Shown here in pieces: positions 35,345 to 44,321 of a DNA stretch of 64,000 nucleotides. Made by a program: the position numbers and the translations under genes. Position 1 is the first letter of the stretch, and each line of letters begins with the position of its first letter. The notes below the pieces were generated by a model. The model did no database searches. It had not been told where the DNA came from and worked only from the letters and a program-made list of their open reading frames with translations. Source of the DNA: Nocardioides sp. cx-173 (GTDB lineage: Bacteria; Actinomycetota; Actinomycetes; Propionibacteriales; Nocardioidaceae); assembly GCF_021117365.1 (NCBI RefSeq), contig NZ_CP088262.1, forward strand, positions 2,499,001 through 2,563,000, read 5' to 3'.

Positions 35345-35471
35345 GGTGCCCTCCGGTCGTTGAGGACGTGATCGCGCCGGTCAGGTCCGGTGCGTTCCGC
35401 GGTTGGCGGCGGATGTCCTCTCACGTTCACCAAGGTCAAAAGATGCCGTCGGGCGATCACTCAGGCCGAAA

Positions 35472-35489
35472 CTCGTCACTGCTCGTCAC
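35472..35489. repeat. 18-bp direct repeat, relaxase 3' end
   Basis: CTCGTCACTGCTCGTCAC, itself two CTCGTCAC units split by TG, contains the relaxase stop codon. An identical copy in the same orientation lies at 38203-38220, just before the relaxase start. The gene is thus bracketed exactly by the repeat. Confidence 0.9.
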
Positions 35490-38200
35490 CGACCGATGCC
35501 CCTGGGCGAGGCCGTAGGCGTCGGCGGCACTAGGTGCTCGAGGCGGCGCCGACTCTGCGGGATCGCGTCGGAGTTGGGGTTGGTGTCTGGCGTCTGAGTG
35601 CCGTAGCGGTCGATCGCGTCGAGCGCGCGTTGGACGGCGTGTGCGGGGCCGAGGTCGGCGCGGTCGCGGCCGAACACCTCGATCCACTGCGCGCGTGCCT
35701 GGTCGAGGTTGTCGGCGACGAGGTGGGCGGTGTTGCTGTCTCGGCCGCGGGTCATGCCGACGTACGCCGACGCGGCGCCGGTGGTCTCGCCGATGAGCAG
35801 GTGCGCGTGGTCGACGGTGTCGCCCTGGGCGCCGTGCACGGTGGTGGCGAAGGCGAGCTCGACGTGGCGTCGGGCGTACTCGGCGGGCAGCCTCCGCTCG
35901 CCGCACCGGCCGTGGACGAGGAGGGATCCGTCGTCGCTCACGGCTGCGACGGTCCAGGTGTCGCGGTTGGCGACGCCCAGGTCGCGGTCGTTGCGGCGGG
36001 TCGCGACGCGGTCGCCTTTGCTGAGTTGTTCGCCGGCGGACGTCGTCAGGGTCGCCGCTTCGGCTGACTCGACGGCGCCCTCGTCGGCGAGCCGTAGGTC
36101 GCGGATGGCGGCGTTGAGCAGACCCACCTGATCGCGGGTGTCGGCGATGAGCAAGGGAGCCGTACGCAGGTCGCCGGCGGCTGCTCGTGTGACGGCCGCG
36201 AGGCGCTCGACCTCGGTTGGGTGGATGACGATCTCGCCGCGGCCGACGAGAGTGTCGAAGACGTCGCCGCTGCGTTCGCCGGTGCGCATCTGGAGGGTGA
36301 GGTCGGCGTAGGTGTCGTCGACGAAGCGGTGGACGGTGTCGAGCTCGACGCAGGCTTCGTCCGCGGTCCAGCGGATGGCCAGGTCGAAGGCGCCGCCGCG
36401 GCCAACGGCCGGCAACTGGTGTCGGTCGCCGACGAGCGCGACGCGAGCGCCGGAGTCGTCGGCGACGGTGAGCAGTGCGCGCATGACGTCCTGGTCGAGC
36501 ATGCCGGCTTCGTCGACGAGCAGGACGTCACCAGGCAGGAGGCGCGCGAGTGCGTTCGGGCTCGGGTGGTCGTCGAGGTCGACGCGGTGCCAGCGTCCGT
36601 CGTCGTCCCAACGGAAGCCGTGCTGGTGGACGAGCCAGGCGGCCGAGAAGGCGTCGCAGCCGACCTGCTCCCCCGCGACCTGCGCGGCCTTGAGGGTCGG
36701 GGCGACCACGACCAGTCGGTGGCCTTCGCTGTCGAGACGGTCGCTGGCCGCAGCGAGGGTGGTGGTCTTGCCGGTGCCGGCCGCGCCCTCGACGACGACC
36801 AGTCGGGCCGTGCCGAGGAGTGCGCCGACGACGTCTCGTTGGCCTTGGTCGAGCTGTCGTCGGGCGACGACGGATCCGACTTGGGCTGGCGTCCCGGGGT
36901 GCTCGGCTCGCGCGACCAGGCGGGCGATGATGTCGGACTCGACGGCGAGGACCTCGCGCGAGGTGAGCGCGCGGACGTGGTCGGGTACGTCGTCGCGCTG
37001 CAGGAGGGGACGCGACGCCTCGACCGCGCGAGCGGTGAGGTCCTCCCCCAGTTCGCGTCGTACGACGCCGTCGACGATCACCCCAATGTCGGCGACGATC
37101 CGTTCGCACTCGCCGCGGAGGTCGGCGGCGTTCCAGCTGGAGCGTCGAGCTCCGAGACGCACCAGCGCGAGCTCGGCCACGGCGTCGCGGTTGATGCGGG
37201 CGATCGGCGTCGCGGCCGGGATGACCGCGACCGGGTCGGTGGGTGGCGTTGGAGGATCGAACCCGAGGCCGCGCAGCTCGTCGGTCCACCGCTGCGCGAG
37301 GTCGGCTCCGGATGCCGGCACGACCTTGTCGGGACGCGCCTCTGACCAGGCTCGGCGGTCCCATGCCCGTCGCTGGCGCGGTCCGGGCTCGTGGTCGGGG
37401 TGGTCCGCGCGCCACGCCGCTTCGTACTTGTCGACGTTGCGGTCGATCTGTGCGGCCCGGGCGCTGAACCGGCCGGCGTACGGCACGAGCTCGGTGATCT
37501 CGCCGGTGCCGGCGTCGAGGGTGTAGCCGTGCGCGGCGAGGGCGCGCCGGAACTCGGGGTCACAGGCGACGGCGGCGTGCCCGATCCCGTTGATCGCCTC
37601 GATGCTGTCGACGACACCGATGGAGTGCAGTCCGCGCCACGTGCCGTGGGCGAACACGCGAGCGTTGATCTGCAGATGGAGATGGCGGTGCGGGTCGCCG
37701 GCGCGGGAGGTGTGGTGTCTGACGACGGCTGCCTCGATCCGCTCGACCGGCACCTGCACCTGTCGGCCGCGCGGCCCGATCCGCGTCGTGGCGTGGTCGG
37801 CGACCCAGCCGATGATCTCGCCGGCGGCGCGTTCCTGGGCAGCGTCGTACGCCTCGGCAATCGCGGGGTGGACCGCGGCTGCCAGCGACCACGTCTTCGG
37901 TCCGTTGACCACGACCTCGACGAACCGGAGTCCGTGCTCGTCGCTGCGGAGCCGACCCTTGGGCGTACCGGTCTTGACGTCGTACCCGGCGACCCAGCGT
38001 TCGTAGCTGTCGCCGTCGAGCGTTCCCGCAACCTCGGCACCGCCGCCGTCCGTCGGTGTCGCGACGTAGTGGGTGGCCAGTCCGGTGCCCTCTGCCAGGT
38101 AGTAGTCGTCGACGCGTGCCCGGTCGGCCTCGACGTAGGAGCGTGCGGCGGCAGCGGCGCCGCGGTAGAACTTCACCCCGCCGTGCACTCCCCCACTCAC
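35486..38200 (-). CDS. MobF-family relaxase-helicase (TraA/TrwC-like)
   Basis: This 904-residue relaxase has an N-terminal TrwC domain (about 1-270) with Tyr residues near DDYYLAEGTG and the His cluster HHTSRAGDPHRHLHLQIN (about 160-177). A RecD-type helicase region follows, with Walker A VEGAAGTGKTTTLAAA (about 475) and Walker B LLVDEAGMLDQDV (about 560). RNARV/QGDTVDHAHLL lie in the later motifs. It nicks oriT and unwinds the transferred strand. It starts at a GTG; an in-frame GTG 8 codons on (VKFYRG) is an alternative. Flanked by 18-bp direct repeats. Confidence 0.9.
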   Translation of the reverse strand: MSGGVHGGVKFYRGAAAAARSYVEADRARVDDYYLAEGTGLATHYVATPTDGGGAEVAGTLDGDSYERWVAGYDVKTGTPKGRLRSDEHGLRFVEVVVNGPKTWSLAAAVHPAIAEAYDAAQERAAGEIIGWVADHATTRIGPRGRQVQVPVERIEAAVVRHHTSRAGDPHRHLHLQINARVFAHGTWRGLHSIGVVDSIEAINGIGHAAVACDPEFRRALAAHGYTLDAGTGEITELVPYAGRFSARAAQIDRNVDKYEAAWRADHPDHEPGPRQRRAWDRRAWSEARPDKVVPASGADLAQRWTDELRGLGFDPPTPPTDPVAVIPAATPIARINRDAVAELALVRLGARRSSWNAADLRGECERIVADIGVIVDGVVRRELGEDLTARAVEASRPLLQRDDVPDHVRALTSREVLAVESDIIARLVARAEHPGTPAQVGSVVARRQLDQGQRDVVGALLGTARLVVVEGAAGTGKTTTLAAASDRLDSEGHRLVVVAPTLKAAQVAGEQVGCDAFSAAWLVHQHGFRWDDDGRWHRVDLDDHPSPNALARLLPGDVLLVDEAGMLDQDVMRALLTVADDSGARVALVGDRHQLPAVGRGGAFDLAIRWTADEACVELDTVHRFVDDTYADLTLQMRTGERSGDVFDTLVGRGEIVIHPTEVERLAAVTRAAAGDLRTAPLLIADTRDQVGLLNAAIRDLRLADEGAVESAEAATLTTSAGEQLSKGDRVATRRNDRDLGVANRDTWTVAAVSDDGSLLVHGRCGERRLPAEYARRHVELAFATTVHGAQGDTVDHAHLLIGETTGAASAYVGMTRGRDSNTAHLVADNLDQARAQWIEVFGRDRADLGPAHAVQRALDAIDRYGTQTPDTNPNSDAIPQSRRRLEHLVPPTPTASPRGIGR

Positions 38201-38202
38201 CG

Positions 38203-38220
38203 CTCGTCACTGCTCGTCAC
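38203..38220. repeat. 18-bp direct repeat, relaxase 5' end
   Basis: Second identical copy of CTCGTCACTGCTCGTCAC, directly upstream of the relaxase GTG at 38200. See the copy at 35472-35489. Confidence 0.9.
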
Positions 38221-38236
38221 TTAGCCCGCAAATGGC

Positions 38237-38267
38237 GCTCGGCCCGCCCCAGGGGGACGGGCCGAGC
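38237..38267. other. Hairpin ahead of the relaxase (candidate oriT or terminator)
   Basis: A perfect inverted repeat with 10-bp arms GCTCGGCCCG/CGGGCCGAGC around CCCCAGGGGGA lies 37 bp upstream of the relaxase start. The 306-bp gap to hsdR holds no gene I can support. In many MobF elements oriT lies next to the relaxase gene, so this gap is the likely place. It could equally end the hsdR transcript. Confidence 0.45.
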
Positions 38268-38506
38268 TGGTTGATCTACGGACCTTCGTAGCATGCGTGC
38301 CGCTCCGTTTCGAGGCCAATCAGGCGGTTTGGGGACCACCGGAATCCGGAACCGTCACTCGTCGTAAGTCTGGGCCGTCGGCGCACGACTTGCGATGAGT
38401 CGCGACCTCGTCGCTGCTTACGGATCAATGGCGGCTGGTCGCTGGGGACATTAGAAGGGCCCGTGGATGGGCGCGCATCGGTATGGCCCTCCGGTCGACG
38501 AGTGGA

Positions 38507-41500
38507 TCAGCTCAGCCCGGCGTAGCGGTCGAAAAAGTCGATGAGCTTAGCCAGTACCCGTTGCTTCTTGCCTCCGTGATCATTGCCCTTCGAGAAGCGC
38601 GAGGCGGGCGGCAGGATCTTCGTGATCGCGGTGCCGGACGTCGGCACGGACCCGTCACGGAACGCCTCGGTGACAAACGCTCGCGCCTCCTCACCCTTGA
38701 GTGCTTCGGTCTTGATCAGGTCGTCCAACTCGGCGTCACGGCGCTGGGTGATGAAGGCGCGCCAGTCGTCGCCGACCTCGTCGCTGACGGACTGCGAGTC
38801 GACGAAGTCCATGATCAGGTCGCGCTTGTTTCGCAGCGTCGGGCTCGCATCGACGGCGTTCTCGATGTCGACCACCTGGCTGACGTGCTCGGTCCCATCG
38901 GCCTTCGCCTCACGCCACTTCAGGACGAGCATGAGGATGTAGTCAATGTTGACCTCGACCTGCTTGACCAGCTCGATCTCGAAGACGACGTCGTCGAGGA
39001 TCGACTCCTTCTCGGGGGTCTCACGCTTGCGGTGCTTCTCCCAGAGTCCGTTGTAGACGCTGGTGTAGTTCTGCAGGTCGCGCGCGGAGAGGGTGTCGTC
39101 GCTCGCGAACTCGTCGAACGAGGTCAGGACGTTGCGCAACTTCAGGATCTTGCCGAAGAGCTCCACGAACCGCTTCTCCGCGGCTTCCCCGAACGGCGCA
39201 TCACCCGGTGGGGTCGACTCGAGGAGCTGTCCCACGACCTTCTCGTAGGAATCGCGGTAATCCTTGTATGGCTTGAGCAGCACCACACCCCGGGCCTGGC
39301 TGTTGGCGAAGAGCGCGAGCGCGTCGTCGACCGCAGTCTCCAGGTTGCGGAAGCAGACGATGTTGCCGTAGGCCTTGACCGAGTTGAGGATCCGGTTGGT
39401 GCGGCTGAAGGCCTGGATCAGGCCGTGGGACTTGAGGCTCTTGTCCACCCACAAGGTGTTGAGGGTGGTCGCGTCGAAGCCGGTGAGGAACATGTTGACC
39501 ACCAGCACCAGGTCGACGTCGCGCTCCTTCACGCGCTTGGCGAGGTCCTTGTAGTAGTTCTCGAACTTCGCCGACGACGTGTCGTACGACGTCCCGAAGG
39601 TCGCGTTGTAGTCACCGATCGCGTGCTCGAGGAAGTCGCGGGAGGAGCCGTCGAGCGCGTCGGCGTCCATCGCCTCGTCGCTGAGGATGCCTCCGTCCTC
39701 GACCTCTTCGTTGGCGGCGTAGCTGAAGATCGTGGCGATCTTCAACGGCTGGTATGCCGGATCGGCCGCCAGACGCGCGGCCTGCTGCTTCGCGAACTCC
39801 AGGTAGTAGGCCTTGAGTGCCGGGATCGAGGCGGTGGCGAACATCGAGTTGAAACCGCGCACCCGCTTCTCGCCCAGGGCATACCCCTGACCGCGCATGG
39901 TCTTGGTGTCGAAGTGGTCCAGGACGTAGCCGACCACCTTCGCGATGCGCTCGGGGGCCAGCAGCACCTCTTCGGTGTTGATGGCCTCCACGTCCTTGTC
40001 GGTGACGTGGTCGGCCACCCGGACCGTGTTCTGGTACGACACCCGGAAGGGCAGCACGTTCCCGTCGTTGATGGCGTCGACGATCGTGTAGGAGTGCAGC
40101 CGGTCGCCGAAAACGGCCTCGGTGGTGTCGAGCTTCGCGCCGGTCGCGTTCTCCGGGAAGATCGGCGTCCCGGTGAAGCCGAACAGGTGGTAGCGCTTGA
40201 ACGCCTTGCGGATCGAGGTGCCCATGTCGCCGAACTGGCTGCGGTGGCACTCGTCGAAGATCAAGACAAGATGCCCGGAGTAGATCTGGTGGCCCTTGTT
40301 GCCGTCAATGAAGTTGGAGAGCTTCTGGATCGTGGTGACGATGATGCGGGAGTTCGGGTCCTGCAGCTGCCGCTTGAGCTCGGCCGTCGACTTCGACCCG
40401 TTGACCGAGTCCTTCTCGAACCGGTTGTACTCCAGCATCGTCTGGTAGTCGAGGTCCTTGCGGTCGACCACGAACAGCACCTTGTCGATGCCGTCCATCT
40501 TGGACGCGAGCTGGGCGGTCTTGAAGGACGTGAGGGTCTTGCCCGACCCGGTGGTGTGCCAGATGTAGCCGCCTGCGGCGGTGCTGCCGAGCTGTTTGGC
40601 GTTCGTCGAGGTGACGACGCGTTGCAGGATCCGTTCGGCGGCGACGATCTGGTAGGGCCGCATCACCAGGAGCGTGCGGGAGACGTCGAAGACGCAGTAC
40701 TTGGTCAGGATGTTGAGCAGCGTGTGCTTGGCGAAGAACGTCTTGGTGAACGCAGTCAGCTCGCCGATTCGCTTGTTGCGCGCGTCGGTCCACCACGAGG
40801 TGAACTCGAACGTGTTCGACGTCTGCTTCTTGCCCCGCCGTCCGCCTTCGGACTCTGCGATCCTCCGGGCGCGGGTGGTGTTGGCGTAGTACTTCGTCTG
40901 GGTGCCGTTGGAGATGACGAACAGTTGGACGTACTCGAACAGACCGGCGTCGGCCCAGAACGATTCGCGCTGGTAGCGGCTGATCTGGTTGAACGCCTCC
41001 TTGAGCGCGACCCCGCGCCGCTTGAGTTCGACGTGCACCAGCGGTAGGCCGTTGACCAGGATCGTGACGTCGTAGCGGTGCTGCCGGGCGACGCCCGCGC
41101 CCTCACCGGTGGTCTCGTACTGGTTGATGACCTGAAGACGGTTGTTGTGGATGTTCGCCTTGTCGATCAGCCTGATGTTCTTGCTGGTGCCGTCGTCGCG
41201 GGTGAGGACCTGGATGTGGTCCTCCTGGATCTTCGCGGTCTTCTCGACGATGCCCTCGTTCTTCGAGGCCACCTTCTCGGTGAAGAACCGCTCCCACTCG
41301 GCGTCGCTGAACGTGATCCCGTTGAGAGTCTCCGGCTGCGTGCGCACGTTCGCCACCAGATCCGCGGACGAGGTGATGACCAGCCGCTCGTACGCCTGCG
41401 CCTGGAGCCGCTCGATGAAGCCCTCCTCCAGTTGCGCCTCGGACTGGTAGCCCTCTGACGTGGCCGGCTCGGGTTCGTACGTCGCCACCACGGTCGACTC

Positions 41501-41554
41501 GTCGGTCACGGCGATCGGTTCATAGCGGAGCGCGGAATCCGGGGCTTCGGTCAT
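38507..41554 (-). CDS. hsdR: Type I restriction enzyme, restriction subunit HsdR
   Basis: This 1015-residue protein has the PD-(D/E)xK nuclease region: acidic D162 in YDVTILVNGLPLV and HVELKRRG (E176, K178). The SF2 translocase follows: HTTGSGKTLTSFK (334-340), VVDRKDLDYQT, FDECHRSQFG (434-437) and later helicase motifs (VLVVNMFLTGFDA). The C-terminal part carries a helical HsdR tail. It cuts DNA after translocation by the HsdM/HsdS/HsdR complex. It ends the operon, and its ATG overlaps hsdS by 4 bp. All key residues look intact. Confidence 0.95.
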   Translation of the reverse strand: MTEAPDSALRYEPIAVTDESTVVATYEPEPATSEGYQSEAQLEEGFIERLQAQAYERLVITSSADLVANVRTQPETLNGITFSDAEWERFFTEKVASKNEGIVEKTAKIQEDHIQVLTRDDGTSKNIRLIDKANIHNNRLQVINQYETTGEGAGVARQHRYDVTILVNGLPLVHVELKRRGVALKEAFNQISRYQRESFWADAGLFEYVQLFVISNGTQTKYYANTTRARRIAESEGGRRGKKQTSNTFEFTSWWTDARNKRIGELTAFTKTFFAKHTLLNILTKYCVFDVSRTLLVMRPYQIVAAERILQRVVTSTNAKQLGSTAAGGYIWHTTGSGKTLTSFKTAQLASKMDGIDKVLFVVDRKDLDYQTMLEYNRFEKDSVNGSKSTAELKRQLQDPNSRIIVTTIQKLSNFIDGNKGHQIYSGHLVLIFDECHRSQFGDMGTSIRKAFKRYHLFGFTGTPIFPENATGAKLDTTEAVFGDRLHSYTIVDAINDGNVLPFRVSYQNTVRVADHVTDKDVEAINTEEVLLAPERIAKVVGYVLDHFDTKTMRGQGYALGEKRVRGFNSMFATASIPALKAYYLEFAKQQAARLAADPAYQPLKIATIFSYAANEEVEDGGILSDEAMDADALDGSSRDFLEHAIGDYNATFGTSYDTSSAKFENYYKDLAKRVKERDVDLVLVVNMFLTGFDATTLNTLWVDKSLKSHGLIQAFSRTNRILNSVKAYGNIVCFRNLETAVDDALALFANSQARGVVLLKPYKDYRDSYEKVVGQLLESTPPGDAPFGEAAEKRFVELFGKILKLRNVLTSFDEFASDDTLSARDLQNYTSVYNGLWEKHRKRETPEKESILDDVVFEIELVKQVEVNIDYILMLVLKWREAKADGTEHVSQVVDIENAVDASPTLRNKRDLIMDFVDSQSVSDEVGDDWRAFITQRRDAELDDLIKTEALKGEEARAFVTEAFRDGSVPTSGTAITKILPPASRFSKGNDHGGKKQRVLAKLIDFFDRYAGLS

Positions 41555-42753
41555 GCCGCATCCGACCTCTCGGGGAAGGTCAGGAGCCTGTCGCGGTAGT
41601 ACTCGTACTGCTGGCGACGGGCAGCGATCTCGGCGGGCAGGCCGATCGACGGGCTATTGACGAGGGCATCCAACCTGTCCAGGATCGCGACGATGCGCTC
41701 CTGCTCGTCAAGCGAGGGCACCATGATGGTGGCATTCAATATGTTGCTGTTATAGAGCCGGGCGATGGTCCCGCCGTCCGTTGCGCCCCATTGAATAACC
41801 CCGTACCAGTGTCTGAGGTAAGCGTCGGTCACGACCGACTCATCGTGTTCCAACCAAACGATGTTCGAGTCCTGAAAGTACGCGTCACGGCCGTCATACA
41901 CCACCACGCGCCCGATGGTTCCCGATGCTGAGACGAGAACGGCGCCGGGCCGGGGAAACGGGAAACGCGCTCGGTAATCCTCGAAGACTTCTCGCTCGAT
42001 AAAGGAGTTAGGTGTCCTTCCAAAGGTGCCGATCTTGTAGAAAGGGATTTCGCCAGTGGACGACGTCTCGTGCTTGAAGATGCGCTTGCACATCGCAACA
42101 CGTCCGATGTCGCCCAAAGTCATCGATTGATGCCGAGCATCCTTGAGAAGCGCGTCGCGGTAGAACTCGTACTGACAGGAGCGCGCATTCAACTCTGCTT
42201 GCAGCTCCGCTTGCAGTCTTTCCATGTTGTCGAGAATCGAGACGATCTCGCGCTGGACTGCGAGGGGCGGGACCGGGATCTGGATGCGTGCAATGTCGGC
42301 CGCTTTGATGTCCTTGACCTTGGTGCCACTGACGAACCTGCGCTTCTGAATCTCGAATCGCTCGGTCTGGAAGTAGTAGGCGGCGTACATCGGGTCGAGC
42401 GAGTGCTTGAACACGCACGCGTGACCACCGATGGCGATGTCGGTGTCCCCCAACCACGCGACTGCCGTGCAGACGTCCTCAACGTTCTCACTGGTGGTCG
42501 TCACCACCAAGTCACCTGGGGCGGCCTTCTTCAAGGTCGCCGCCAGGGTCGGCGTGATGAACGACTTCGTCGTCGTGGTCGAGGTGCCGTAGAACGTGTA
42601 GATCTGTCCGTAGTGGATGCACGGAAAGCCGTCCTCCACGAAATCCTTCTTCTGGAGACCGCTCCCGCGCAGGAACGTCCCGACGTCGCCGAGCGCTCGG
42701 AACTCGACGCCGTCGGGACAGAACTCCGAGATCAGGTCGTCGATGCGGCTCAC
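41551..42753 (-). CDS. hsdS: Type I restriction enzyme, specificity subunit HsdS
   Basis: This 400-residue protein contains two target-recognition domains, each followed by a helical spacer: IPVPPLAVQREIVSILDNMER (about 175) and VPSLDEQERIVAILDRLDAL (about 360). The first TRD (about 10-165) starts FCPDGVEFRALGDVG, the second around MCKRIFKHETSSTGEIPFYK. Together they define the bipartite DNA target. It lies between hsdM and hsdR with 4-bp overlaps on both sides, as usual. The target sequence cannot be told from here. Confidence 0.94.
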   Translation of the reverse strand: MSRIDDLISEFCPDGVEFRALGDVGTFLRGSGLQKKDFVEDGFPCIHYGQIYTFYGTSTTTTKSFITPTLAATLKKAAPGDLVVTTTSENVEDVCTAVAWLGDTDIAIGGHACVFKHSLDPMYAAYYFQTERFEIQKRRFVSGTKVKDIKAADIARIQIPVPPLAVQREIVSILDNMERLQAELQAELNARSCQYEFYRDALLKDARHQSMTLGDIGRVAMCKRIFKHETSSTGEIPFYKIGTFGRTPNSFIEREVFEDYRARFPFPRPGAVLVSASGTIGRVVVYDGRDAYFQDSNIVWLEHDESVVTDAYLRHWYGVIQWGATDGGTIARLYNSNILNATIMVPSLDEQERIVAILDRLDALVNSPSIGLPAEIAARRQQYEYYRDRLLTFPERSDAA

Positions 42754-44321
42754 GCCTGCGCCTCCAACTCGGCGACGATCGCGTCGATTTCGGTGCGCAG
42801 CTTGGTCTGGCGCTCGACGATCCGGGCGATCTCGGTGTTCAGTTCGGCGATGTCGACGGCGACCTGGGTGTCCTCGGCCTCGACATAGGAGCTGACCGCG
42901 ATGTTGTAGTTGTTCTCCGCGATCGTGGCGTGGTCGACGAGCGTCGCGAAGTGGGCGACGTCCTCGCGGGCCGTGAAGGCGTCCAGGATCTTCTGCTGGT
43001 GCTCGTCGGTGAGCTTGTTCTTGTTGCCCTGGCGGGCGAACTCCGCCGAGGCGTCGACGAAAAGCACCTTGTTGTCGGTCTTCGACTTCTTCAAAACGAT
43101 CACGCAGGTGGCTATCGTGGTGCCGAAGAAGAGATCCGGAGGCAACTGGATCACCGCGTCGACGTAGTTGTTATCGATGAGGTACTTGCGGATCTTCTGC
43201 TCTGCGCCACCGCGGTAGAGCACGCCGGGGAACTCGACGATCGCCGCCGTGCCATCGACGGCGAGCCAGTGCAGCATGTGCATCGTGAAAGCCAGGTCGG
43301 CCTTCGACTTCGGGGCCAGCACACCGGCCGGGGCGAAGCGCTCGTCGTTGATCAGCAGCGGGTTCGCGTCGCCCTCCCACCTGATCGAATAGGGCGGGTT
43401 GGACACGATCGCTTCGAACGGCTCGTCGTCCCAGTGGGCCGGGTCGATCAGCGTGTCGCCGTGGGCGATGTCGAACTGCTCGTAGTTGACGTCGTGCAGG
43501 AACATGTTGATCCGGCACAGGTTGTAGGTGGTCAGGTTGATCTCCTGACCGAAGAAGCCCCTGCGGACCCCGCCGGGCAACACCTTGTTGAACTGCAGCA
43601 GCAGGGACCCGGAGCCGCACGCGGGGTCGTACACCTTGTTGACCTCGGTCTTGCCGACCACGGTGATCCGCGCCAGGAGTTCGGAGACCTCCTGGGGTGT
43701 GTAGTACTCGCCGCCGGACTTGCCGGCGTTGGCGGCGTACATGCCCATCAGATATTCGTAGGCGTCGCCGAAGGCGTCGATGGTGTTGTGAGTGAAGCCG
43801 TCGTTGCCGAAGTCGAGGTCGCCGATCGCGTCGAGCAGCTTGACCAGCTTCTCGTTGCGCTTGGCCACCGTCGGGCCGAGCTTGCCGCTGTTGACGTCGA
43901 GGTCGGCGAAGAGGCCCTTGATGTCGTCCTCGGAACCGGCGCCCACTGCCGAGGCCTCGATGTTGGTAAAGACCCGCGAAAGGGTCTCGTTGAGGTTCTC
44001 ATCGGTGCGGGCGCGCTCGCGGACGTTGGCGAAGAGGTCCTGAGGAAGGATGTAGAGGCCCTTCTCCTTGACCGTCTCCTCGCGGCCGAACTCCGCGTTG
44101 GCGTTCGGTAGACGGCGGTAGTCGAAGTCGGCGTCCCCGGCCTTGCGCTCGGCCTCGTTGAGGTAGGCGGTGAGGTTCTCGGAGATGAACCGGTAGAACA
44201 GGATCCCCAGGACGTACGTCTTGAAGTCCCAGCCGTCGACGCTGCCACGCATGTCGTTGGCGATCCGCCAGATGGTCTTGTGGAGCTCTGCGCGCTCGAT
44301 TTCCTTGGTGGTGCTGGTCAT
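42750..44321 (-). CDS. hsdM: Type I restriction enzyme, methyltransferase subunit HsdM
   Basis: This 523-residue N6-adenine methyltransferase starts with a helical HsdM N terminus. The SAM motif is VYDPACGSGSLLL (232-242) and the catalytic motif is VSNPPYS (about 307-312). It methylates the HsdS target on each strand and protects the host. It overlaps both the upstream DUF262 gene and the downstream hsdS by 4 bp, so the four genes form one translational unit. Confidence 0.96.
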   Translation of the reverse strand: MTSTTKEIERAELHKTIWRIANDMRGSVDGWDFKTYVLGILFYRFISENLTAYLNEAERKAGDADFDYRRLPNANAEFGREETVKEKGLYILPQDLFANVRERARTDENLNETLSRVFTNIEASAVGAGSEDDIKGLFADLDVNSGKLGPTVAKRNEKLVKLLDAIGDLDFGNDGFTHNTIDAFGDAYEYLMGMYAANAGKSGGEYYTPQEVSELLARITVVGKTEVNKVYDPACGSGSLLLQFNKVLPGGVRRGFFGQEINLTTYNLCRINMFLHDVNYEQFDIAHGDTLIDPAHWDDEPFEAIVSNPPYSIRWEGDANPLLINDERFAPAGVLAPKSKADLAFTMHMLHWLAVDGTAAIVEFPGVLYRGGAEQKIRKYLIDNNYVDAVIQLPPDLFFGTTIATCVIVLKKSKTDNKVLFVDASAEFARQGNKNKLTDEHQQKILDAFTAREDVAHFATLVDHATIAENNYNIAVSSYVEAEDTQVAVDIAELNTEIARIVERQTKLRTEIDAIVAELEAQA

